From Tetragonia tetragonoides (lineage: Eukaryota > Streptophyta > Magnoliopsida > Caryophyllales > Aizoaceae), in NCBI GenBank assembly GCA_038025085.1, contig CM076146.1:10354001-10418000 (forward strand): 64,000 bases of DNA. The letters run 5' to 3'. The position numbers and the translations under genes were made by a program. Shown here piece after piece: positions 55,101 to 64,000 of the stretch. The notes beneath the pieces were generated by a model. That model made no database searches. It was not told where the DNA came from and was given only the letters and a program-made list of their open reading frames with translations. How positions within the stretch are numbered: the stretch's first letter is position 1; each line of letters opens with the position of its first letter.

Positions 55101-58100
55101 AAGATAGTCTTAATCACTTTTCCTTTCTGTAATTTGAACATTTCAGTATTTGTGGCTTGTGCATTGTGGCAGCCTGGCAGGGTCTGGCTGTTTCATCTTA
55201 AGTCTATAACTTATTCTCTCTTTTGCCTTGCTGGAGAACTTGGGGACTAAGGAGAAAGAGAGAACACGTAAAATCAACAAACACTTGTCCAAAAAACAAA
55301 AACATACTAAATAAAATAATCATGAAATTATCTGAGCAGTGGTATTGGCTCCTTGCTTATTGTTTGTGATTGTAATATCAGGACGAAGTTTATTGAGTTT
55401 GGCATGCAGTTGACGTTGGCTCGCAGTTCAAGTAATTTACATTAATATGCTATGTCCTAGATACCAGGTTCGAGTCCCCTCGGGGCCACTGGAGGTTTTT
55501 ATAGTCGTTAACTTCAGGGCCCATGGGATTAGTCAAGCAAAGCTTGGACACCCATGTTATCCAAAAAAAAAAGAAGAAGCTATGTCCTAGATTTTACCAG
55601 CTGGTCGTTGCTATTGTAGCTGGCCTAGTTTAAGCTTTAGCTGGATCTAGGACTTCATATCCTATCCATTTGCGTTGCAATATGCTCAGAATTTTACGTG
55701 AATTTAATCCGAAAATTGTGTCCTGTTCTTGTATCAATGATAAAAAATCTCAAATGTCTATGGCTGACGTGTTCGTTGGGATTAGTTTAGAATTAAGTAG
55801 TTATCCACTGTTTTTGTGCCTTCCTAAAAAAACTTTCTCTACATCTAAACATAATAAAAACAAAGTCCACTGTTCTTGTGCTTGTGATACTGATGTAGAC
55901 CTGTACCTGTCGTTAAATGACGCGATCTGGCAATCTGACACGTTTTTGGGTTTGGGCCATGTTTTTTTCTTGTGAACCTAAATTAACCCGAACCCTATGG
56001 ACATGTAAATTCGTGGTCAAACCTGACCTGTTCGGGTCCTTCAGGAGGGTCAAGGTTACTTAAAACATCATGTGATATAATGAATAGAATGTTGGACACC
56101 AACTTGTGTTTTGCTTGTGATCATGATGCATTGAAGAATAGTATGTAGTTATGAGCCTAGTTCTAAATTTCTGTCTTTAGTTTGTATGGTGATGTTGTGG
56201 TGTAACACCTTCCTGGTAGTTGTGTGGGTGTTATGGCCTGAGATGAATGTGCGGCTTTTTTTCTTTCTTTCCGTGTCTATACTTTCATCTGAGCTGCTTT
56301 GGAATATAGTTACCTATCTAGCATCTTTATTGTCCAGGACCGCTTGGGCATTTAGGATTTACTTTGTGTCTGAGTTCCAAAGGAATTGGACTAATTTGAT
56401 TTAGTTTTCATGGAAGGATTTATTGTCCTCCTCTATTGCTTCTGCATTGCTGATACATAAACTTAAAATACTTTTTTCTTCTGAAAGAAAAGAAAAGATT
56501 TCTGTTGGTTGTGTTTTTGTGTATTTTCTTTTAATTTTGATATCTAGACATTATGTACGTTTGATGTTAGCTAGCGATAGCCCCTCCCCCCACCTCTTTC
56601 CTCATGGGCATGCTGGGAGGGAAGAAAAATGAAAGAAAAAGGAAGGTGTTCTTCTTTATGTTAACATGTCTTCACTTTTTCAGGTGCTTCGGCTTCTTGT
56701 CAGAGTCTATCAGAATTTGCCATCTCCCGATTATTTGAGCATTTGTCAGTGTCTTATGTTTTTGGATGAACCTGAAGGTGTTGCAAGCATACTTGAAAAG
56801 CTCCTTCGTTCAGAGAAGAAGGATGATGCTTTGCTTGCACTCCAAATAGCTTTTGATCTTGTAGAGAATGAGCACCAAGCATTTTTATTGAATGTAAGGG
56901 ATCGTCTTCCCAAGTCTCATTCTCCAGAGCAGACAACATCCATGGCTTCTGAGTCTACTGAGACCGAAAATGCAACTGCCTCCGAGGATGTGCAAATGAC
57001 TGATGGGGCTAATGCCTCTGGTGGACAAGTGGTTATATTGGATCCTGTTGAAGCTAGATATGCTGAGAGATTGACAAAACTTAAAGGAATATTGTCTGGG
57101 GAAACTTCGATACAGTTGACTTTGCAGTTTTTGTTTAGTCACAACAAGTGAGACTTTGCATATCGTCTTCCATATATTGAATTTCCTGTTATCTGGAAGA
57201 GATACACTTTAACTCTACCATGTAATTCTTGGATGTAGGTCTGACCTCCTTATTCTGAAGACCATAAAGCAATCTGTTGAAATGAGAAATAGCGTTTGTC
57301 ACAGCGCAACAATTTATGCCAATGCAATTATGCATGCTGGGACCACAGTGGATACCTTTCTGAGGGACAATCTGGTGATGCTTCCGTCTTTACCTTAAAG
57401 TTCTCTTTGAGGAGATAAGTTATGGGAAACTGTTGCATAACACTATTCTTTACTTTTATTTCCAGGATTGGCTGAGTAGGGCTACTAACTGGGCCAAATT
57501 TAGTGCAACAGCTGGGTTGGGTGTAATCCATAGAGGCCATTTACAGCAGGGTCGCTCACTGATGGCACCTTATCTGCCACAAGGTGGGGCTGGAGGAGGT
57601 GGCAGTCCATACTCTGAAGGTGGAGCTCTGTATGCTCTTGGTTTGATCCACGCTAACCATGGCGAGGGTATCAAGCAATTCCTTTGTGATAGCCTACGCA
57701 GTACTAATGTGGAGGTGCGCTGTTTAGTTCAGAAACTGATTGGCTTGTCTTCTATCTTAGTTTAATATGTGGTATAAGATATAAATCCTTGGTTGCTGCA
57801 GGTTATCCAACATGGGGCATGCTTGGGTCTAGGATTAGCAGCCCTAGGAACTGCTGATGAAGACATTTTTGAGGATTTAAAAAATGTGCTCTACACAGAT
57901 AGTGCTGTTGCCGGTGAAGCTGCTGGCATTAGTATGGGTTTGCTAATGGTGGGTACTGCAAGTGAGAAGGCCAGTGAGATGCTTGCTTATGCACATGAGA
58001 CTCAGCATGAGAAGATCATGAGGTTAGCTGGGTTTTTATCTGTAATGTCAGTTCATTGACTATCTTTTGCTCAAGTCGGAGCTTCCATGCGCAGGGGATT

Positions 58101-59825
58101 GGCGTTGGGTATAGCACTTACGGTGTATGGACGAGAGGAGGAAGCAGACACTCTAATTGAGCAGATGACTAGGGACCAAGATCCCATACTACGATATGGT
58201 GGTATGTATGCATTAGCTTTGGCATACAGAGGAACATCAAACAACAAGGCCATCCGCCAGCTGCTGCATTTTGCTGTGTCAGATGTGAGTGATGATGTTA
58301 GACGAACTGCAGTTTTGGCGCTTGGTTTTGTCTTGTATTCTGAACCAGAGCAGGTTAGTTGTTTTGCTTGTCTTAGTCCCATTATCATCAAAGGCCGAAA
58401 ATGCTGTCATAGTGTAGTTCTCTTGTACTCTCTCTACCGGATTATAAAGAACATAGAACAGTCCTTAAACTTCTTTCTTTGTTGCAAAGAACTTTGACCA
58501 TACTAGGACTCATGTTCTCATGGGCAATTTCAGACTCAAGTACTTTTCTGTCTTGCAGACGCCTCGAATAGTGTCTCTGCTCTCTGAATCCTATAATCCT
58601 CATGTCCGATATGGTGCAGCTCTAGCAGTTGGTATTTCATGTGCTGGCACTGGTCTTAGTGAGGCGATATCCTTATTAGAGCCCTTGACATCAGATGTGG
58701 TTGATTTTGTCCGTCAAGGTGCTCTGATTGCCATGGCGATGGTCATGGTCCAGACTACCGAAGCTATGGATTCTCGTGTTGGAACATTCAGGTAAGATTG
58801 TTCCTATCAGCTTTCTCTTTATCTTTGTGGTTTTGGGGTCTTTTCTGAGAACTTGTAAATCTTTTCTATAGGCGACAATTGGAAAAAATAATTCTTGACA
58901 AACATGAAGATACTATGAGCAAGATGGGAGCCATTCTAGCCTCTGGAATTCTTGATGCTGGAGGGAGGAATGTGACAATAAGGCTGCTTTCGAAGTCAAA
59001 ACATGATAAAGTCACAGCTTTGGTTGGCCTAGCTGTTTTTAGCCAGTTCTGGTATTGGTATCCTCTGATATATTTTGTGAGCTTGTCTTTCTCACCCACT
59101 GCTCTTATTGGGCTGAACTATGACCTTAATGTTCCAAAGTTTGAGTTCTTATCACATGTAAAACCTTCCTTGTTCGAGTATCCAAAACCTACTACTGTGC
59201 CTACTACCGCATCAGCTGCGAAACTCCCTACGGCAGTATTATCAACATCAGCAAAAGCCAAAGCTAGGGCCAAGAAGGAGGCTGAGCAGAAGGAGAAGGC
59301 AACTGGGTCTGAGTCCTCTGCCTCAGCTTCCACTTCTGCCATTGGAAAAGGCAAAGCTGCTGCGGAGAAGGACGGTGACTCTATGCTGGTACTTTTGGCA
59401 TATTTCTTCTTATCTTGTAGTTTCTTTTAGACTATATTTCAGGTTACTTGATCTGGTAGCTTATGCAGTTTTGTTGCTTGCATATTTGGCAGGTTGACAA
59501 CCCACCTGAGAAAAAGGTGGAGCCAGAACCTTCTTTTGAAACATTGACTAACCCAGCTAGGGTAGTTCCTGCGCAAGAAAAATTCATCAAGATTTTGGAA
59601 GGGAGTAGATATATGCCTGTGAAGTTGGCCCCATCAGGTTTTGTTCTTCTGAAAGACTTGCGCCCTGAGGAACCTGAGGTATTGTCTCTTACAGATGCAC
59701 CTGCTTCTGCTGCAACTGCTTCTCCTGCTGGTGGATCCACAGCGCCAACACAGCATGGGTCTGCTGCTACCATGGCTGTTGATGAGGAGCCCCAACCACC
59801 TCAGGCCTTTGAATACTCCTCATGA
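52118..59825 (+). CDS. RPN2: 26S proteasome regulatory particle non-ATPase subunit RPN2 (PSMD1 type)
   Basis: Thirteen coding exons: 52118-52260, 53971-54034, 54391-54496, 54612-54723, 54801-54969, 56684-57147, 57239-57374, 57466-57714, 57802-58022, 58095-58353, 58559-58791, 58872-59388 and 59493-59825. All introns are GT-AG, and the 3,006 nt code for 1,001 residues without a stop. RPN2 is a scaffold of the proteasome base that binds ubiquitin receptors and the lid. The N-terminal helical part (1-~350) has the family motif [20 protein letters not shown]. The toroid of proteasome/cyclosome repeats (~400-790) includes [21 protein letters not shown] Lys/Ala-rich linker follows, and the last residues [10 protein letters not shown] match the RPN13-binding tail. 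The start at 52,118 (MATMVSSAD) fits the family; the frame is open upstream to 51,887 but lacks family resemblance. A housekeeping gene among transposons. Confidence 0.97.
52355..52700 (+). repeat. Tandem duplication in RPN2 intron 1
   Basis: A segment of ~170-180 bp with GTGTAATCA, GCATCTGATGCTTATGAGCAATTTTGA (first copy CTTCATCTG) and GTTTAAATA occurs at ~52,358-52,530 and ~52,535-52,700, moderately diverged. Intron 1 is 1,710 bp. Confidence 0.65.
53180..53500. repeat. MITE-like sequence with purine/pyrimidine inverted ends in intron 1
   Basis: GGGGGAATTGAGGAGAAGCG near 53,188 and the mirror pyrimidine stretch CTCTCCCCAATTTC near 53,460 are imperfect inverted repeats. No clear target duplication. 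Confidence 0.3.
54984..55155 (+). repeat. Tandem duplication in RPN2 intron 5
   Basis: GTGTTTAAGATAGTTCC, TGAACCTAAGATAGTCTTAA and TTTGAACAT with TTTCAGTATTTGTG are repeated (~54,988 and ~55,073), period about 85 bp, with very few differences. Confidence 0.75.
55463..55578 (+). mobile_element. 5'-truncated tRNA-derived SINE in RPN2 intron 5
   Basis: A 116-bp insert is flanked by a perfect 14-bp duplication GCTATGTCCTAGAT (55,449-55,462 and 55,579-55,592). It starts just before a pol III B box GGTTCGAGTCC (55,467-55,477) and ends in an A-rich tail. The A box is absent, so it is truncated at the 5' end, as expected for target-primed insertion. Confidence 0.85.
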
Positions 59826-60240
59826 TAGGGATCTTGATTCAAGTAGGAGAGTGGTAAATACATGTGGCGTTGGGCCTTGTGAACTGGGTTGCTACTGTGA
59901 TGGTTAAGAACATTCATCTGTTCCCAGATATTCTGCGACTGTGGGTTGGATTTTGTGAGCACGTTAAGTGATGGGTATTGGTAGCGTTTTCCCTTGGCCT
60001 ATACTGCCAGTGGGTTTACTGTATATGCGCCTGTTACCTCAGGGCACTGTTGTCCCTAGTAGGGGGTGTAAACTCACGCCGAGAATGAGTCAGGTCTGCT
60101 TGGTAAGCTTTTACCTGGTTTGAGCTTGGCGAGCCAAGAATTGTGGGTTCAGGCTCGACGTGGTTAAGACTTGTGGCTCAGTCTGGTTCGGGCTCACTAG
60201 TACCTTTGGACATGCATTATTCCCTTTTGAACTCAATTTC
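59826..60240 (+). other. Probable 3' untranslated region of RPN2 and spacer
   Basis: Sequence after the RPN2 stop. I see no clear AATAAA signal close to the stop, and the end of the transcript is not determined. Confidence 0.4.
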
Positions 60241-60845
60241 TATCCCAGTTCTCTAGGTCAGCAAAGAAGGGAGATTTGCTTTTTTCGCGCAGGGCATCTT
60301 GCTAAAAAATTGTTGTTTTCTTGTGCAAGTTAGTTTATTATATCTATAAATAGGGTTTGTGTAATCACTTTTACAATGTTTGGTGATTAATGAAAATTGA
60401 GAAAAATCTCAAGAGTTTTGTTTGTGAGTTCTTCAAATTCTAGTGTTTATGTTATGTTGGTAATTTGCTCCGTTCTTATTTCTTGTATTCTTGGTCTTTA
60501 GTTAGAACATACGTAGTATGTTCACATTCTCCCCTTTATTAATGTGTCGACGAGTAATCGACATGCCAATTTCAGTTTTAAATAACTTTTTTGATAAGCT
60601 GATGTATATTTGTGATATAGACGAACAAAGATAGTATAAAGAACAATAAAGATAGAATCTTGAATCAAATAACCAACTACATCACCTAGGCTTGAAGCTA
60701 ATAATCTGAATCCAAGTTTGAACCACCAAGGCTCGGGTTGTTCCACCAAGGCACGAAAGCAATTGAACTCACAAAGAGTTCAAAGCAAACAAAGTGTTTA
60801 TTCATAAAAGTCAGATGTGTAGATTATATAACACGCACACGCTAG
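60241..60845. other. Spacer with LTR-like promoter features
   Basis: TATATCTATAAATAGGG (60,340) followed by TGTAATCACTTTTACAATG resembles the promoter/polyadenylation part of a plant LTR, but no ends or primer site are visible. A short inverted repeat GTTAGAACATACGTAGTATG occurs at ~60,502. Confidence 0.3.
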
Positions 60846-61054
60846 ACCTGTCAATTGGGTCGGGCGGGTCGGGTTCGGGTCGGGTCATGTCGGGTTAGGG
60901 TCACTAGCGGGTCTGGTCGTTTCGGGTTCGGGTTGAGAAATCCTTGACCCTGACCCAGTGTTGTCGGGTTTGGGTCGACCCACCGGGTCGGGTGACCCAA
61001 AATTTTTTGTTTTATTCGTCAATTCTATAGTCAATTTATGTTTTCAAACGGTAT
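60844..61054. repeat. GGGTCGGG-rich terminal segment of a hAT-like element
   Basis: TAGACCTGTCAATTGGGTCGG is followed by many GGGTCGGGTT-like words and the inverse CGACCCACC. The start resembles hAT-type termini; the other end is not found before the CACTA terminus at 61,055. Confidence 0.4.
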
Positions 61055-61270
61055 CACTACAACAAAACTGATCGAAGAAGGCGACTTGGGGCGGATCAAG
61101 GAAGGCAAGCCTAAGGTCGCCTTCTTAGACGAATATCAAAGAGGGCAATGACATTCCCGTCTTTGTTCACGATCTAAGGGGGCGATCCACTCTATCTCGC
61201 CTTCTTGGCCTAACTTTACTATCAAAGGAGGCAAACGTTGTTGTTGTCGCCCCCTTTGATCCACTTAAAA
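61055..61270 (+). mobile_element. Terminal segment of a CACTA-like transposon
   Basis: CACTACAACAAAAC begins at 61,055, like the CACTACAAGAAA termini of CACTA (En/Spm) elements. Several short subterminal repeats follow in both orientations: GAAGGCGAC (61,075), AAGGTCGCCTTCTT (~61,110), CTCGCCTTCTTGG (~61,195) and GTCGCCCCCTTTGAT (~61,247). The opposite terminus was not found, so the extent is a minimum. Confidence 0.5.
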
Positions 61271-61889
61271 AAAAGGACAATTTGGCCAAAACCCCCAAGA
61301 AGTTTACACATTTTGATAAGAACACCCAGAAAACATGAAATTTGTCAAGAACCCCCAAATTAAATTAGAAAGCCGTGGTTTTCCCCTCAACCTTTACTTT
61401 CCGGGCACTTGAAAAATTTTAACCCCCTTTTACCCTCATGTGCAGAGCACGTGTGACTTAATGAAAATTGACTCTTTATTTTTTCTTTTTTTTACTCCCA
61501 ACCACCCATTTCATTCCTCTTCCTCAGAGAAAGACGATCAAACAATTCCCAATCATGGTCCTTGCGGATCGGATAAGTCATTCGACTCATTCACATCCAG
61601 ATCATGAATGGGCCTAGTATACTGCGATGTGTGATTTGATTGAAATTCTGATTTTACAGATTCGGAATAATTTTTGTTCTTCTTTTTCATCTCCGATTAC
61701 TCTATAATTTCCTCATTCTTCAACAGGCACGCGGTCAGAGCCACCCCAATCCGCCCCTCTCACGGTAGAAGAACAGATAATGACTATTTATACCGGAACG
61801 AATGGTTATCTTCTCAAATCTCTGAAATAAAATTCTTCATCAATCAAAGCTTGTTCAAGCAAAAACTGAGAATCAACCATTAAATCAGG
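61271..61889. other. Unassigned spacer
   Basis: It may be the interior of the CACTA-like element. No frame with a recognisable domain. Confidence 0.4.
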
Positions 61890-62743
61890 TGATGCGGGAG
61901 CAAGTGTGCAAAGTAAACAGAACAACCAAGGAACTAGCAAGATAACATCTATTCTTGTTTACATCGAGTTTCTTTGGTGGTTATGCATTAAATTGACTCC
62001 TACAAAGATAATTACATGGAGTTTACACACAAGATCGGGATTAAAGCTCTTATTATATGATCTCATTCGTTATAAGGATTCCCGTAATTTTGACAGCTTC
62101 TACACTGGTTCGTATTTTGATCATAACTCACTCATACTACATGGGATCGTGGTGATTCAAAGCTCTGTAGAAATCTGGAAAAGATATCTAAAACTCCTAT
62201 CTTTTGAGTTTTCCCATATTCGAAACGTAACAGGGTTTAAAAGGCGATTTAATTTACAGTGGAAAGCTGTTCCCACGGGTTTGTGCCTTGGGCGCTAGGT
62301 AATCAGTTGTTTAGTTCGATTTCGTTTAGTATTCCCTTAATTAGTTAGAATATGTTTAGGAGAGTAATAATCTGATTGTTATTAGTATTAGAAGTCCATT
62401 AGGTATTAGGAAAGTTGTTAGTTAGTTCATTTTACAATTGTAATCAGTTTCATAGTTAGTTTCCTACTTGGATTAGGATTCCTAGTAGCTTTAGATTTCT
62501 TTGTCTATATATAGGGGAGAGCACGAAATTGTAACATAGACTTTGATGATTAATGATTAATACGTGAGTATTTACTCCTCAAATTGAGTGATTCAGTTTG
62601 AAACCCTTGTGTGTGATGCGCAAGTCTTGTTCTTGAGTGATTCTTGAACGAAAAACCCCAACCCCTTGAGTGATTCGAGAGGTATATCCCTTTTATTGTT
62701 TTGTTTATCAAAAATACAGAAAATCCCTAAATAAATCACATCA
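61890..62743 (+). repeat. 5' LTR of element E
   Basis: It begins TGATGCGGGAG and ends AATCACATCA (TGATG...CATCA inverted ends), 854 bp. TATA box CTATATATAGG is at ~62,508, with a 3-base gap to the primer site. The left end rests only on the TGATG match; the target duplication partner is outside the window. Confidence 0.65.
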
Positions 62744-62746
62744 ACT

Positions 62747-62758
62747 TGGTATCAGAGC
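62747..62758 (+). other. Primer-binding site of element E
   Basis: TGGTATCAGAGC is the standard initiator methionine tRNA complement of plant LTR elements. Confidence 0.9.
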
Positions 62759-62906
62759 TAAAGGTTTGAGCTTTCTTAAGTTTAAACAACACGGTCCTGA
62801 GCATAAACACGACACCATAGCAAACTTTCGAGAAAGATTTTTGCAAGATCCGCCCTTTGTTCACGAAGACAGCCAAGAAACCCCCAAGAAACCAACAACC
62901 GAAGCT

Positions 62907-63767
62907 ATGGGTGAGCCCAGCGAACTAGCAAAGTTGTTAACAGCCATGGAGGATCTTAGGACGTCTTTCAAATCTCAAGAAGAGCGGATGGCTGCTATGG
63001 AAAGAAGAAACCAAGAAGATAGGGAGAACATGGAGACAAGGATGCGCAGAATTCATTGGAGAAACCACAACCGTGACCCCGACTTCGATGAGGAGTTTGA
63101 AGACACAAGTGGGACTAGAACCAATGACGCTCCTAAACCACGACATCCCTATGATGATGACATGAACTTGAAGGTCGAACTCCCTGAATATGACGGTTCC
63201 TACGATCCAGAGGCCTTTCTTGATTGGCTTAGAACTATGGAGAGAGTCTTTGAATACAAGGAGTATGATGAGCGGCGAAGATGCAAGTTAGCCACGCTTA
63301 AACTCACCAAGCATGCTTCTTTTTGGTATGAAAAACTAAAGGCTCGACGCAAGAAGGACGGGAAAGCAAAGATTGAGACTTGGGACAAACTCAAGAAACA
63401 TTTAAAGAACCGATTTTTGCCTAAAGAATTTGAGCAAGAACAATTTTTGAAACTTACGTCCTTAAGCCAAGAAACCTCAAGTGTACAAGACTACCTCCAA
63501 AAGTTTGAAAACGCGCACATGATGTGTGATCTCGTGGAGAAGGAGGAGTTAAAGATTGCAAGATTCATCAAAGGACTAAACTCAACTCTAAGGCACAAGG
63601 TGGAGCTTGTTCCTTTCATATCCTTTGAGTATGTATGCAAGATAGCTCTCAAGATTGAGAGGCAAGAGAAGGAGCAACAACTAGTGCACCTACGAGCACA
63701 ACAAGCATACCAACAAGCGCTTCAACGTCGAAATCATAAGTTGGAGTACATGAATGGGTGCATATAA
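62907..63767 (+). CDS. gag of element E (chromovirus type), truncated
   Basis: The start at 62,907 (MGEPSELAKLL) is the first ATG after the primer site in this frame; the frame is open further upstream. A coiled-coil-like N-terminus (SFKSQEERMAAMERRNQEDR) and an acidic hinge lead to the capsid domain: LPEYDGSYDPEAFLDWLRTM, LATLKLTKHASFWYEKLK, WDKLKKHLKNRFLP, SVQDYLQKFENAHMMCD and IARFIKGLN. It stops at 63,767 after a Gln-rich segment, before any CCHC zinc knuckle, so gag is shortened or frameshifted. Confidence 0.85.
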   Translation: MGEPSELAKLLTAMEDLRTSFKSQEERMAAMERRNQEDRENMETRMRRIHWRNHNRDPDFDEEFEDTSGTRTNDAPKPRHPYDDDMNLKVELPEYDGSYDPEAFLDWLRTMERVFEYKEYDERRRCKLATLKLTKHASFWYEKLKARRKKDGKAKIETWDKLKKHLKNRFLPKEFEQEQFLKLTSLSQETSSVQDYLQKFENAHMMCDLVEKEELKIARFIKGLNSTLRHKVELVPFISFEYVCKIALKIERQEKEQQLVHLRAQQAYQQALQRRNHKLEYMNGCI

Positions 63768-63771
63768 AAGA

Positions 63772-64000
63772 TCAACCCATCAATGAAGATAGGCTCTTTG
63801 TTATGGATACATTCAAAGGAAAACCAGATCTTGATGATTACATTAAAGATATTGTTCCTATGGAAGATTCACAAGAAAAGACCAATAACATTGACCCCCT
63901 TATTGTTGTTCAAGTTAATAATTCAAGCCTACCAACTGTGGTTGATGAGTTTATCGAAGAAATATTCATTGAACCAGAAAATATTGGTGATTTTCTTGAT
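63772..64000 (+). other. Open acidic frame after gag of element E
   Basis: In another frame the sequence reads DQPINEDRLFVMDTFKGKPD and on to the window edge (about 76 codons) without a stop, rich in Asp, Glu and Ile. I do not recognise the family. It is in the position of the gag-protease linker. Confidence 0.35.

Larger units (their letters stand above)
61890..64000 (+). mobile_element. Element E: 5' part of a chromovirus-type Ty3/gypsy element
   Basis: LTR, iMet primer site and gag in the canonical order; pol and the 3' LTR lie beyond the window. The gag type (LPEYDGSYDPEAFLDWL) is that of plant chromoviruses and unrelated to gag of elements B-D. Confidence 0.8.

Noticed and set aside
61906..62298. 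130-codon frame in the E LTR
   Set aside because: Lies wholly inside the LTR U3 region; no recognisable domain.

Overview
This window is nuclear DNA of a flowering plant, probably a eudicot; I cannot name the species. It shows a 13-exon plant-type gene with GT-AG introns, several Ty3/gypsy LTR retrotransposons with plant-typical primer sites, and small hAT-, Stowaway- and CACTA-like insertions. No tRNA, rRNA or CRISPR array was seen.

Layout: 1-9.6 kb is the 3' part of a Tat-lineage Ty3/gypsy element (A). From 10,876 to 49,012 three related elements are nested. Element B (minus) has target duplications GCACT/GCACC. Element D (minus) inserted into the B reverse transcriptase, with duplication GTAAT at 20,661 and 42,744. 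Element C (plus) inserted into the D 3' LTR, with duplication ATAAG at 22,106 and 35,760. Without insertions the lengths are about 15.0 kb (B), 8.4 kb (D) and 13.6 kb (C). The B 5' LTR also carries two hAT-like small elements. A relic LTR and a Stowaway-like MITE lead to the single clear host gene, RPN2 (26S proteasome regulatory subunit), exons 52,118-59,825. The right end holds a GGGTC-rich repeat, a CACTA terminus and the 5' part of a chromovirus (E) with LTR, primer site and gag.

The common design of A, B and C is notable. After gag-pol they carry two genes on the opposite strand, ORFa and ORFb, related to the plant mobile domain (PMD) group. ORFb is split into about seven exons whose splice sites work only on the antisense strand. 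Next come a tandem-repeat 3' region, a polypurine tract and the LTR. All three promoters of an element (LTR, ORFa, ORFb) have an array of short GC-rich dyads. In A the dyad is CGG-N5-CCG in near-exact 21-bp steps. In B and C (and the LTRs of D) it is CCG-N4-CGG, spaced about 21-23 or 30-31 bp. This looks like an element-wide operator system that has changed between lineages, and is the best candidate here for something undescribed.

All element genes in view are damaged to some degree. A ORFb is the least damaged PMD gene, and the C integrase catalytic core is open. RPN2 looks intact: 1,001 codons after splicing, ending in the proline-rich tail that binds RPN13 in other eukaryotes.
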